Positions 1 through 12,900 of a stretch of 64,000 bases of DNA are shown in pieces. The stretch is from assembly GCA_902728285.1 (NCBI GenBank), contig CACVBU010000490.1:457501-521500 (forward strand). Reading direction: 5' to 3'. The stretch comes from Clytia hemisphaerica. Its lineage: Eukaryota > Cnidaria > Hydrozoa > Leptothecata > Clytiidae. Numbering within the stretch: the first letter of the stretch is position 1; each line of letters starts with the position of its first letter. The notes beneath the pieces are model-generated. The model was not told the DNA's origin. It worked only from the letters and a program-made list of their open reading frames with translations, and ran no database searches. The position numbers and the translations under genes are program-made.

Positions 1-620
1 GATGGGAAGTGAAGCCACTTATTTCCCATCCAGAACGCCCGCGGGTGGTTTTTACACAAACGCCGGATTAAAAGTAAAATCCATCGCTAGATTTAAAAAA
101 ATGCAGTCCTCAAAAAACGAAAGAACCGCTAGATACAATCCGTCGTCATGATCGCGGCGCGTTCTAAGCGAGTCCTGGATGGGAAATAAATAGCTACACT
201 TTTTCTTTCATGGGATAGGTTAGAGATTCTACTCTAGCCCTTTGGGTTTTAAACTCAATGATATTGACGTCTCCTTACCTCCATAAAGTTAGAGCCACTT
301 CAACTCTTGGACTCCAATCTTCAAGACTGGTCAATATTTCGAAGATAAAAGGAAGACAAACGTTGAGAGCACTGATGGTGAGTGAGGACGCCCAACGTTT
401 CAAAATGACCAGCACTGAGTTCGTTTCACGAGATAATTCCTGAATGTAGAAATGAAATTCACATAAATAATAACATGCCTGAACTTTCTTTTAATCATTC
501 TTCTTTGTCAAACAAGCTACAATCGAGAACAAAAAAAGAATGAAACAGCCCCTCAAAAATGTATTTTTCCTTTGCCCCCCTCCCCCTAGTACAATGTTGA
601 CTAAAACAGCTTGCCAACCA

Positions 621-1189
621 GGGGGGGGGGGGTCGGTAGTAAAATCTCAGACATAATGACGTTTACTACGGTGGTGGTGTGACAAAAAATTGAAAAATTT
701 TTTTACTACCCAGGGTAGTTAAATACTAAAATGGGTGGTATCTATGTGTTAAATGTTGAAAAAATTTTACTACCTGGGTAGTTAAAACTGGTAAAATTAG
801 CAAATTTATAGCTATTTTTGTAATTCTTTTAATTTTTTGGATGACTTTTCTGAAAAAATTTTCTGTTGGAAAGTTGTTTGCTGCAAACAAAAAATTCTCG
901 AGATTTTTTGTCAATATAAAAAAGACTTTAATTCTAAGGGCAAAACATTAATTTTTGCACAAAGTGAAAAATGTGTCACAGAAATAATCATTTTTTAGCT
1001 TTTTTTGTAAAATCAGTCCGAAAAGCAACCAAAAAATAGGTGGTCTTTATGACAAATTGTCCCAAAAACTTTTACTACCAGGGTAGTAAAATACCTCTTC
1101 CAAGAGTCTGGGTGGTGGTATGTAAAAATTCGTAAAAATCCTTTTACTACTCATATATGTCTGAGATTTTATTACCGACCCTCCCCCCT
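621..1189. mobile_element. Non-autonomous DNA transposon with GGTCGGTAGTAAAATCTCAG ends
   Basis: The termini are a G run plus GGTCGGTAGTAAAATCTCAG and its inverse at 1159-1189. Flanking GCCAACCA and GCCAACGA look like an 8-9 bp target-site duplication. The interior repeats TTTTACTACC.GGGTAGT several times. The duplicated copy is at 17963-18458, with an internal deletion. Confidence 0.75.
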
Positions 1190-1460
1190 GTGCCAACGAC
1201 CTGAACCTCTTTCCCCAACATTGTATAGGGGATTTTACAAGCATGTGTTTCTATATTTATGTCCCGGATTGTAGATATACAGTATTGAGTAATAGAGGTT
1301 TGTCTGTTATGAAAATATACTGAGCTTACAAAAACAGATTACGTATTAAAAACGAGTCATCAAAGCAAAATAGCGTGTTACGTTAGTTGATTGTCCTATT
1401 TCAATTAAAGTCTCCTTTCTAAATATTTTTTGGGATTTCTCTTACAAGCAAACAGAACAC

Positions 1461-1665
1461 TTAGACCATGTTTAGTGTGAACGTCAAAATTCGAAACCTC
1501 AAAGCAAAACAGATCGAAACGGTTTCGCTCCACTTTTTTCATCGGAACGGAACTGCTCCGTTTTCTCTTGCTCCGAAACGTTCCGAAACCAATATGAACA
1601 CACTCGTTCGGTAACGAAAATCATACCAGAGCAAAACAGAACAGTAACATGTTAACATGGTCTTA
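1461..1665. mobile_element. MITE with TTAGACCATGTT ends
   Basis: Starts TTAGACCATGTTTAG and ends AACATGGTCTTAA, with GAAACG/CGTTTC-rich arms. The duplicated copy is at 18728-18967. A truncated third copy lies in a Miro intron at about 59788-59850 (GGCCATGTTCAGACGTTACGG). Confidence 0.7.
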
Positions 1666-3387
1666 AATAAAATGGACTTCAAAACGAGTTGTTCGGGGAG
1701 AAGTCACCACACAGCTACACGCAGCCTAAACTTCTGTACGGAAAGGCAAAATGAGACAAGCAATTTTAAGCAATTTTGCAAACGAAGAGAAATATTGAAG
1801 GATTTTTTTGAAAAAATCTGGTACTTCGAATGCAATCTCTGCCAGCTGCGACGTTTAAATAAAGGATACTCACTTGCTACCGTAATCGAAATCGAAACTC
1901 TCGCTTTACTAATTGATTCAAAATCAATAGTCTAGGAGCAATTAGTTAAGACCGGATGAAATATTTGTTCGTTAGCCATGGTTTATTGGGCTTTTCCAGA
2001 AAAAAACCATATACCCCCTGTTGAGGAGGTCCATTTCCGTTCCAAGGGGGTAAGGTTTGATATGGGCCGGAATTCCATAGGGAGATACAAAAATCTGTCA
2101 AAAATAACTGGAATTCCATGGGGGTAGCCTTTTAAATCCTACTAAAATTCAGAATTCCAGAGGGGTTTAAACCTGAAATTGCCTGGAATTCCAGGGAAAT
2201 TCCAGAAAGTTGCAATGAATTCTTCCAAGATTTCCAAGTAAAGGTTTTGACGTCCAACTTTCCGAATACTTTCAGCCGTCCCTAACAATTAGAAAATACA
2301 GGGCAGGTTTACTTCAAATGATATTTTTCAAAATTCATGCAAGTACTTACAGGGTTTGAAGAGACTTCGACAGCTTTTACAATTAATGATGGCGAAGATT
2401 GAGACAGCTAACAAACCCAATACTATGATGGTCACCAACATACGAAAAGAATAAATCTTCAATTTGTCGAATTGCGTTCGTCCTTTAATACGCTCCAAAC
2501 GTTTCTCCTCACTCAGTTCAGACTGAAATAAACAAGTATACACGTTTTTTAAGAAGAGCATCCAAATTTTTTGAAGTTTTTGAGGTTTAAGCCTAAAAAT
2601 GTTCTTAAAATGTTCTAATTTTTATAAATTTGCGAGTAATCTTGTCCACTTTTCTAAGACATTGGGTGTTTTAAGGTCCGCAAAGCCTTTAAAATGTTCT
2701 TAACTTTTGGCCATCGAAGCCTCGTCTGTTCTTATATAGTTTGTTCTTAATTAAAAATAAGTGTAAAATAATGATTTTTGAAAGAAATGAGGGGGAAATT
2801 AAAGGAGCTAAGAATCTGAAAAAAAAACACACTACTTTTAGTTCCAGTTGTGTAACTTTCGGCATAATGTTTGCAATAAATTCGTTCATTATACATAAAC
2901 ATTCGAGCCTTCAAAATCCAAATTTTGAAAAGATTCGAGTTATGGAGGGTCGAGTTATTGAGTTATTGAGTTTTGAGTTATGGAGGGTCGAGCTATAAAG
3001 GTTCTAGTTGAGGAGGTTGGAGTTGAGGAGGATCGAGTCATTTGGAGACACAACAGTGACCGAAAAATCTAAATTGCAGATATGGAAAATGTTAAAGGTT
3101 GTGTGATTACAGAAGCAGAAAAACTTTCCTCAATGTCTTTGATTTATCTGTGAAACAAGGCATCGCTGGATAAAAAAAAGGCGGTTATTAAAATAGAGGA
3201 CTCTGGATATTACTCTCATAAGAAACACTTACAAGTTGATATTTTTCTTAACAAGAGACGTTCCTACCTTGAAATCTTTTGCAATGCTTTTACATTTGAG
3301 GAAAGCAGCTTTTGAATCGGTGATACAGTAATCCCAACCAGCAAACACTTTGTTACAATAGGAATAAAAGAAACCTCCAGTTTCCAC

Positions 3388-3695
3388 AATACTTTTAGTG
3401 AAACCTTGTGCTAAGCTGGAAAGAAAAAAACAAAATTTTCAAATTCTTTCTGAGCAGGGAATCACAATACTTTCAGTGAAACCTTGTGCTAAGCTGGAAA
3501 GAAAAAAACAAAATTTTCAAATTCTTTCTGAGCAGGGAATCACAATACTTTCAGTGAAACCTTGTGCTAAGCTGGAAAGAAAAAACAAAATTTTCAAATT
3601 CTTTCTGAGCAGGGAATCACAATACTTTCAGTGAAACCTTGTGCTAAGCTGGAAAGAAAAAACAAAATTTTCAAATTCTTTCTGAGCAGGGAATT
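3388..3695 (-). repeat. 78-bp minisatellite (4 units) in the duplicated TMC copy
   Basis: Same unit as at 21832-22075 but with four copies (exon-start positions 3415, 3493, 3571 and 3648; the last spacing is 77). Array length therefore changed after the segmental duplication. The period is a multiple of three, which explains a spurious plus-strand repetitive reading frame here. Confidence 0.93.
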
Positions 3696-3700
3696 TTTTT

Positions 3701-4183
3701 TACACCCCTGTCTTACAGCTCCGGTGGGACTTTTTTCCTAAGTGGGGATAAAAAATCCTATTAAAATCTCAATGGAGATAGAAAGTCCAGGGCCGTAGGA
3801 AAGATTTTCTTATTGGGGGGGCTGAAGTTTAGTGACATCGCGAGGGCCAACCATGGTTTGGCCCGAGGGGGGAAATTTTGAAAATTTAAGCTCTAGATTG
3901 CTTGAAAATGCACTCAAAACAAAATGCTTTCATGAAAAAACAAGAAAAACTTTGCATTTTGCAAAATAACCATTTTTGAAAAAAATATTTGGGGGGCACT
4001 GAAGTCTATTGTTCCAAGGTTAAAAAATCCAGTGGGGATTCTTTTGGTGTGCAGTTTTTAGACATCGAATTTTCAAGTGGGGATTCCATGGAGTGGGGCT
4101 GAAATTCCAGGGCATTTTCCCACCGGAGACGACATTTTTGTCAAATTTTCCAGTGGGACTGGAGTCTGTGACAAAGGGGTGTA
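3701..4183. mobile_element. MITE with TACACCCCTGTC ends (long copy)
   Basis: TACACCCCTGTCTTA at the left and ACAAAGGGGTGTA at the right, consistent with a TA target. The interior carries TGGGGATTCCATGGAGTGGG and CCAGGGCATTTTCCCACCGG. Shorter relatives are at 22093-22373 (duplicated copy) and 10550-10820. This copy holds about 200 bp of extra internal sequence. Confidence 0.75.
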
Positions 4184-5549
4184 TTTTTTTTTTAATTTTT
4201 TAATATATTTCGCAGGTCTATTGGCCTCTATGAAGTCATTGCTATGAAGCAATGTTGTTTAGCCAGCACCTCACCAAAAACTGGCATTTTTCATTCTGTT
4301 TCTTGGTGAATTACACTTTTATGATTTTTTGAAAAATAGAATGTCTTCAGGTGTTCTAGCGCAACTTCGATTTTTCCCTGCTGCAAAAACTTCGAAATTT
4401 TAAAGTGACATAAAAAATCGAATGTTTGGTGCCCGAAAACTTGGACTAGAAAAATTCGCAAAATGGAATAGACGTTACTGGGTAGAAAAAAAGCATTGAC
4501 GTATAGTATAGGCTAATAACTAATAACAAAATCATCAAATCATTTTTAAAATTATCTATTCTTGGTGATCAGGGAATCATTCTTCGCAATGTCGTTGGGC
4601 TTAGGCGAAATTCAAAATACGTGTCATGTTTCTGGAATGCGAGTGAAGCATTTCCTCTTAGGAAGGAATATATGTAGCTACTAAAATTTAATTCATATAG
4701 GGGGTTGACTAAGAGAAAGATTTTGCTGTTTTGTTTTTCTAAAAAGAGGAAGTGGTTAGGCTGATGAAGTTATTGATCTTACTTTTTAACCATCATTATC
4801 AAACTGATAAAATACCCACAAAATGACGAAAATAAGAATATGTTAAGAACATTATTAGGTTTAAATCTAAAAAAATTAAGAACATCCGAAGGCTTAAAAA
4901 ATTTTGCATGTTCTTATAAAAAAACGTGTATTAAAACAACATCTTAGGAAAATTTAGTATATATTAAATCATCGAGAAAAAAAATCTGAAAATTCGACTG
5001 GTTCTTATTAAGCATTTCGCAGACCTTGAAAATCAAACCAATTTTTTTGGCTCGACTTTTCACGAAAGATTTATTATAACGGGCTCTTCAAGGAAAAAAT
5101 TTTTCATTTGGGTGGATGATTTTCAGAACAAGTGTTTTACCCCTGAATTAACATCAAATCAACCCCTTGGACACTAAAAACTACCAATTTACCTCATAGA
5201 CATGTTTTTCATAATAATTTCAATACCCCTAGAAAAATATCCCCCACTCCTACCCCATGGACGAATTTCTTTTTCTGGAAGAAACCGATAAAGAAATCTA
5301 AAATGATAAAGATAAAGAAAAAAGACCCTTGACTAGTCTTCGAATATTTTTCGAAACAAAATCTAATTTGTATAAACATTTTGACTTTTTAAGGAAGTGG
5401 ACTAAGTACAAGAAAAAGGAACAAAAAAAGCCCTACAATATTCAATTTTCAATTAACAAAAGATTAATGGATTGATTATAAAAAAATTTGGACAATAAAA
5501 CTTTTTTTCATATAAACAATATTGTATCAAACGGTAATAAGATTACCCT

Positions 5550-5640
5550 AGCTTGCACACAACGTTTTTTGAACGTTCATCTAACGTAATATGGATGTCA
5601 TGGACTGAATGTTGAAACAACGTTGTGTGTAGACTTGGGA
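5550..5640. mobile_element. AACGTTGTGTG MITE, degenerate copy
   Basis: Shares GCACACAACGTT...GAACGTTCATCTAACGTAAT and AACAACGTTGTGTGTAGAC with the copies at 6784-6882 and 25907-26006. Confidence 0.6.
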
Positions 5641-6783
5641 ATGTAATATACAACACTAAATAATATAGTTCGAGGTGACCGTACACAGTATTTAGTACAA
5701 GCAGTATGGGTGGGACAAAGAAACTTGGCGGAGACAAAAGTTCGAGGCTGCTTTTAGGTTCCAACATATTTAATTTGACCTTAACGAACCGATGTAATTT
5801 TTATGTCATAGGTAAGTGACCCAAAAAGTAAAATTCTTTAAATTCAACAAATCGTATCAAAACCGTGGTAAAGCTATTAACGGTACTCTTTGAGTAGAAT
5901 ATTCAGTTTTAGATAGCATATTTCAAATGGCCTGAGAAACTTACAAATAACAAAAATGTGTCACACCATCTTTTTGACCAATCAAATGTGTACAATCACT
6001 TCAAAACAAACTATGGAACACACTAAATGAATATTTATACCAACAACATTTAAAACAACCCGATTTAAGGTAAACTTCTCAATCGTTTCAATGTCAAATA
6101 CTATTATCGTGATAAGGAGATATAAAACGTTTAAACTTAATTCGAGATTTCTAAGCTAAAGGGCATCGGATTTTGTCGCAAAGTCGTTTTTCCAGGAGGG
6201 AGGGAGGGGGTAGCAAAAAATCATCTAAATCTACACAAATTCCTTCTCCGGGGGGGGGGGGGTATAAATACCGTTGTCCGGAGGTTAATCACCAATAAAT
6301 ATCTCTTCATTTAATTGTTTTTAAGGAAGAGTCTATTTAGTGGTGCTTTGGCAACCAGTTAATATCCAAATTCACAGCATGAAATTCTTTAAGTGAAATG
6401 ATAATTAGTATTTAACGATTCATTCGACATTGGAAGTAACCATAATTTTGGTTTTAAAAGTTGTCATTAAAAAAAACTTAGGTTTTACGTTTAGAAGGTT
6501 AGTATAAAAATAATTTAAACAAAAATACTATTTATATATGTTTTAGAATACCCACGACCAAAATAAAAATGAGAATATCGTTAAAGATTTTCAGCATCTC
6601 AGAAACTTTCCTTGCTACTTCCATTATTAAAGAAAGCTATTTGGTTCATATTATCTAAAATAAGCTTAAAAGTTAGCTCTAAAAACCGTTACTTAACTCA
6701 GGCCGGAAGCAAAACTCAAAACTCGCGACTTTTCAGAAATATGATTGAAGATTATAAATATCGATTCGTTTCAAGTATTGACT

Positions 6784-6882
6784 ACCCAGCTGTCACACAA
6801 CATTGGTTCAACGTTCATCTAACGCTATATGGACGTTGTGAACATTAAATTGACGTTAAAACAACGTTGTGTGTCAGTTGTG
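6784..6882. mobile_element. AACGTTGTGTG MITE just downstream of the TMC stop codon
   Basis: Starts ACCCAGCTGTCACACAAC and ends ACAACGTTGTGTGTCAGTTG. It lies about 23 bp past the TMC stop, so it is probably within the 3' UTR. Confidence 0.72.
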
Positions 6883-6905
6883 TACATAATAATCGATATA
6901 AAGAT

Positions 6906-9900
6906 TTACTGAGAAAGATTAGACTTTTTGGCTTCTGATGCACGTATCAATCTATCCATAAGAAATCGTTTGTCTCTTCCCTCCTGTGAAGAAAAAAAAG
7001 GTGAGAAAGTTAACATTAACACTACCAATTTGAAATCGATGAAAATAACTACACATTTTCTTTATAAAAACATCCAAAATATTTGAAGCGAACGGATGTT
7101 CTTAACTCTTTTAGTCTTAAGCCTAAAAATGTTCTTAGCATGTTCTTATTTTCAAAATTTTTGAGATTTTTGTCCATTTTCCTAAGAAATTGGGTGTTTT
7201 CGAGTCAGCGAAGCCTTAAAATGTTCTTAACTTGTTCTTAATATTTTGGCCATCGAAGCCAATGTTCTAATATAGTTTGTTGTTATAAAATAAAACGTGT
7301 AGCCGATTTGTCTAAGTGTTGCAAAGCGTTCCAGATCTAATACAAGTTGCAAGCAATATAGAGGTGTGAGACAGGGGGTGACACTCGCTTAAAAGACCAC
7401 CTAGACTAGTAAACTAGTCGGTTATTACTTATAGCCTTATAAGAAAACTGTCAATCAAATAATGTAAACACCAATTAAATATTCAGCGCGCGTGAGAGAA
7501 AAGGAAAATAACCGACTAGAAGCTACTTCCAACGCCTCTTTTTCTTCACCTAAAATCGTAAGGAAAGACATACAGATTTCTGTATGTCTGACCCGTGCGG
7601 GATTGCATTTATTTTGCTTTCTGTTTATTGTGTTTTTGGAAATACTCATTATTTATATGTTCCCATGTTACTATGAAATATCATTTAGTCAAAAAAGTTG
7701 AATGGATTCTCAAAAACCTAAAAAAGGTTGTAAAATTAAACAACGTTTTTTGAGGGAAGAAGCTTCTAGTCGTTGAAATTCAGAAAAGACACGCAACCTC
7801 ACCTCTTCGATTTTTTTTTTTTTGGAGTTGGAATTTTTTGTATATGGGTCTGTTTTCAACGACTGGTTTACTAGTCTAAAGACCACCCACGATAACCTCA
7901 GCAGTGACAGCTTAAGGAAAGGGGAGGCAGGAGGAAACTACTTTAGGCGTACAAACTTTCGCGAGCAGAAACTTTCGCGAGGACGAAAAATCGCGAAATT
8001 CACGACATTTACTTTCGCGAATTTAACGGAAAAATATTTTTCGCGAGCATAAACTTTCGCGAATCAGGACGTAAAATTGAGAATTTTCACATGAAAAAAT
8101 GGCTTAGAGACACAAATACTTCTTGGGTTGGCTTGAAACATTTGTCCTTTGACTTATTAGTCTTTTAGCAGGCTAAAAAGTGCCATAAAAGTTACATTTT
8201 ATTCAAAGTTTGAAGTTTTACAGATTTTCTATTTTGTCAAGAATTTTTCGCGAGCATAAACTTTCGCGAATGGCCCTTCCTAGAATTTTTAAAGACATTT
8301 ACTTTCGCGAAAAGGGCCAAAATTCGCGAAAATCGCGAAAGTTTCTGCTCGCGAAAGTTTCTACGCCTAAAGTAAGCTAGAATCGTGGGGAGGCGATAAG
8401 AGGTAGAGCCCTAGAGTCACGTATTTGCATAAAAAAATCTATTGAGTCTAGACGTAAAACTCAACATTTTCTAATGCGAATCTTTATTTATTTGAATCTA
8501 CCTTTAGTTCGAAAATGAGGGTTCCCTTAGCCTAAAAGTATCACAAAAGACTCTACAGTTGACTTTTGCTAATCCAACTTCGAACGGGGAATCTTATTTG
8601 TTTGAATAACAGAGAGATTATAGAAAGTATTTTAAGAGGGTTTCTCCCAGACGGGAACTGAGATTAAGATAGAAAGATCCGAATAAAAGAAGTTCGAATT
8701 AGAGAGAGTTGATTGTACTTAAGTAGATCATTCTCTCTGATTCGAAGAAAATTTCAAGAATCAAGAAGTTTCAAAAAACGGAGCCAAATCAGAAAAAAGG
8801 AAGAAAATAGGTAAAGTGCGGTCGTTACGAACCATTATGAGTTGATCTTTAAGCATATGAATCATCTTCTCGTGAGCTTTTGTCATCGCATAGTAGTAAT
8901 ATAACAATAAGCTAAAATAAAAAAATACAAGTCAGCTTAGCTAAATCATGTTGTAGAAATGTGCTTAAGAGAGAAAGTCAACAATCTTAGCTAGCTCAAG
9001 CCTGTACCAAACTGAACGTCCACGGACAATTTTCGCAGTTCTTTTACGCGAAGAAACATTTTGTTACAGGCTATGCTCGAGAGAAAATAAAGTCACGAAT
9101 ATTATTTCGATTGGGACTACGTTATTGGTATAGAATGGTGCCAATCAATCGAAAATTTCACGTCAATTTAATTTCACGAGTCAGCGATCTCATACGATTA
9201 TGCGAGACTCATTTTGGCGAAAATGGCAAAAATTAATTGAAGTAATCACTACACTACTGCCTAAAAAGGGCCAAATAAAAATACTTACAATATAATAATG
9301 AACATGGGGAAAATGAAAGCAGTAGTTTTAATGAAATCAATGATCCCACCAATCCAAGATGGCCATGAATCAATGGTCCTACCAACAACATCCATCATCT
9401 CATAATCGGCAACACAACCAACATTTCTGAGAAGAACAAGAAACAGTTTGAAGTTTATTGAATTTCACTCTTAGGTTATACTAGCCTGTACTAAACTCGG
9501 AAAAAGACTGCAGAGCACGGTTTTTTACAGTTAGCACCATTCCGTATTCAAAAGTATTGTTTTTGTTTGCTCTGCGGTGGAGTAATGTTCTATTTTTAGT
9601 ACACGTTTTCTTATAAGAACATTAAAAGATTTTAAAGCCTTCGGATGTGCATAATTTTTGAGCATTAAGCCTGAATATGTTCTTAGCTTGTTCTAAATAT
9701 TTTGGCCATGGAAAATCTATGTTCTTATATAGTTTATTCTTCAGTGGTTAAAGCGAGGTTTTTCGTATGAGACGGGAAATGGATTTAACCAAGCAAAATA
9801 GCACATATTCTTGAAATTTGGTGAATTCACTGATTTTGAGACGGAAAAACCTTCTTATAAACTTTACTGAGACGGAAATCCGCCTGGCACGGAAGAACTT

Positions 9901-12900
9901 TTAACACTGATTCTTGTAAAAAAAAAACGCGTATGCAAACTCCTGCTCATGTTCTTATAAAAAACGTGTATACGGGTCCTCCTTATGGAGGACCTCCGTC
10001 GTGATTTCGAAAATTTAAGTTTTAATCCCACTACACAAGAAGTAAAATCTCGAAGATGATGTCACTCATTGATTTTGTTATTTATTATACAAGAGATAAC
10101 TTGATTACACGTTTCTTTTATAAGAATATCCAAAATTTTTGAAGCCTTCAGATGTTTTTAACTTTTCGGGTTTAAAGCCTAAAAATGTTGAGTGTTTTTG
10201 TTCATTTTCTTGAGAAAACAGAGCCCACGAAGCCTTAAAATGTTCTTAACTTGTTCTTAAGATCTTGGCCACCGAATCCTTATGTTCTTATAATGTTTGT
10301 TCTTATAAAAAAAACGTGTATTGAACTTAAAAATAGTTTGCTTAATAATTATTGTCATAACGTCTTATAATTGTCGTTGAAACAGAAAGACAAGGGTTGT
10401 TCTTACTTGAATGGACCACAACATGAAGTTTTTATCCTGAAAAAGAAACATAAAAACATAATGTGCTATTCCAGAAAAAGTCTGTATTCCCTATGTCGAG
10501 GAGTTGCGAGAGTTTCTTGTTGACGATGACTTTCATTATTATCGAATAATACACCCCTGTGGCTCCAGCTTTACTGGAAAATTTGACAAAAATTTCGTCC
10601 CCGGTGGGAAAAATACCCTAGAATTTCAGCCACGCTGAGAAATTGACTTTGATTTCATTCCTATTCAAAATTCATTGCTTATAAATTGCACTCCAAAATC
10701 ATCCCCACTGGGTTATTTAACCTTGGAACAATAGAGTTTTTATCCCCATTGAGATTTTAATCAATATTTTTATCCCCGCTGTAGGAAAATGTTTCACCGG
10801 GCCTGTGAGACAGGGGTGTAATAATAGAGCGTACCGATTAGGAAAACGTCGAACTGAAAGAGCGACAACAACTGTATTACTGAGCGACCCAGATAATCGA
10901 ATTGGAAATAATTGTAACTGATAGCAGTATTTCGATCTGATCATTAAATTTTATCATCTGTAAAAGATTCTAAGGAGAAAACGACTGAAACCTAATCTTA
11001 TCATTAGATAAACAGCCATTTGGACGTCTTTATAACATCCAAATAACGGTATATTTGATGGTAGCTAGAATTGAACATACCTTGTGAGACCCCACCCGAC
11101 AGCGAATGAACATAAGAGGAAAGTTAACAATAGAAGAAGAGTGAAGAAATAATTGGATCTCGCTCCTTGATAAGGTTGTGATGATGGTTTGCAGTTCAAC
11201 ATCAAACTGATCTGAAAATGATATGAAAAATATGAAACGGATGATTACACTATTTTTTACAAGCAAATCCAATTTTCGTGTCAGTGCTGGGGTTGCTTAG
11301 CATTCTAGCTCATTTTCTGAAACATTTTATTTGACAATCCCTGATATTACATCATATTTATGCTCATTGGGTCAAGGGCTTTCGTTTGCCATGCTGAGAT
11401 TATCTAAAAAGCTTTTACTTTACGAGATAGTGAAAAAAAATGTAGTTGAAATGTACGCCGCATTTCGGATGACAGTTTGAATGTAGAATTCTCTTTGTTT
11501 TCGCGTTTTATATTCTGCTGGTAGATTTCTAGCATTTGTATGAAAACTAAAGCCGCGCAACCTATGCAGGAAATAAATGGATTCGAGTCCCAAATGGGAG
11601 TTTCTAATCTCGCTTTCGGGTATTAACTTATTGAGAACCACTTTTCTTCAAATATAAAGCTCTGAATTGAAAAGAACCACTGACCTTTTTATACCCTGGA
11701 TCAAGTTTCTCAATCCCGGCCAAGCAAAATCTTTGATCGGAGTTTTTTGAAAAGTGGTACCCTAATGGCGGCATTACTCAATAGCGGTGTAAATGCATCG
11801 AGAGCGCTAGATCTACTTTCCCTCAAAATTTTTTGATGATGTAGCCCTGTTAGACGTTAATTTTTAACACTGCAATAAATGGATTTGAGTCCTAAATGGG
11901 AGTTTCTAATCTCGCCTTCGGCTATTACCTTTTATTGAGAACCACTTCAAATATGAAGCTCGGAATTGAATATAAACCCACTAAGAAACAACAGCATACC
12001 TTTTTAACATAGAATAATATGAAGAGTTTTATGATACCAACCACAGGGATAAGCGGTGCAAAGAAGGTTCCAATCCTGTAGAAAGTAGAATGAGTTGAAG
12101 TAGTTTGAGTTGAAGAGTTGAGAAAGTAGTTTGAGTTGAAGTTAAAAAGGATTAGTAAGTAAGTCTGCGACCGCAGTCGGAGGCAACCCGAAGGCTCCTC
12201 TTTCGATAGCTATCTACCCGAAGGTAGGGGAGGGCGCCACTCTTTATCCCTGAATTTCTGCACTTACCCTTGATCCCTCTTTGACTTGCTAAGCATCAAG
12301 CAGAGAGGCATCATGTACCATTTTGAGAATCTTTGGTATGACCCGGCTGGAGGTTGAACCCACAACCTTGAGAAACGTAGCCGGATCCTCTACCACTACA
12401 CCACGGTCGCTTGGCTCTTAAAGGGGCGCAAACGAAGGACCCACTGCACTACGGTCGGTAAGGATTAAAAGACTCGCTAACCCCTACAATCATGGACAAA
12501 AGGTTTGTAGACTTCTGCAATATTTGCAAAATACTTCAATATCGATCAAAAACAAGTTCCCAAGAGGTTCTGGGTGCTTTCCAAACCCATCCAAAGCTGT
12601 TCAGTCTTTCAATGTCACCCACTGCAGTCTAACCACAAGGGCTAACCAAAAGGGCTAACCACAAGGACTTGATTAACTGGCTTACACCAGTATCAAAACG
12701 TTGATTTTTTGCTTGTGGTTCCCTCAAAAGCAATTCAAAAGCAATGCAACGACTTCAAAACAGACAGACACATTGAAGAGATATTTTGCTCTATTTCTCA
12801 TCATTTTTCACTGAAATTTCATTTTGTTCATGATTGTAGAAACCATAAAGGTAGAGGTTTATAGAAAAGATCTTTAGGATAAAGAAATTTCACATTAACC

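Larger units (their letters stand above)
1..4810 (-). pseudogene. Partial duplicate of TMC exons (5'-truncated, frameshifted)
   Basis: Near-identical to 17362-23000 in the same orientation, separated by about 17.4 kb, apart from several large indels. It contains copies of three whole TMC exons: 3415-3268 (intact, one Glu to Lys change), 2522-2351 and 439-279 (intact, 161 nt). The 2522-2351 copy has a 7-bp insertion near 2374-2382, giving 172 instead of 165 nt. With normal splicing the shifted frame meets TGA at the next exon junction. The right end stops inside TMC exon 23127-22973 at about 4810. The left end is cut by the window, so a longer downstream copy may exist. A transcribed paralogue using other sites cannot be excluded. 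Confidence 0.88.

Noticed and set aside
258..443. 61-codon plus-strand frame, repeated at 17603-17788
   Set aside because: It is the antisense of a genuine TMC exon (and its duplicate), conserved only because of that.
3398..3634. Repetitive 78-codon protein with KPCAKLERK repeats
   Set aside because: It is the antisense read of the 78-bp minisatellite, open because the period is divisible by three.
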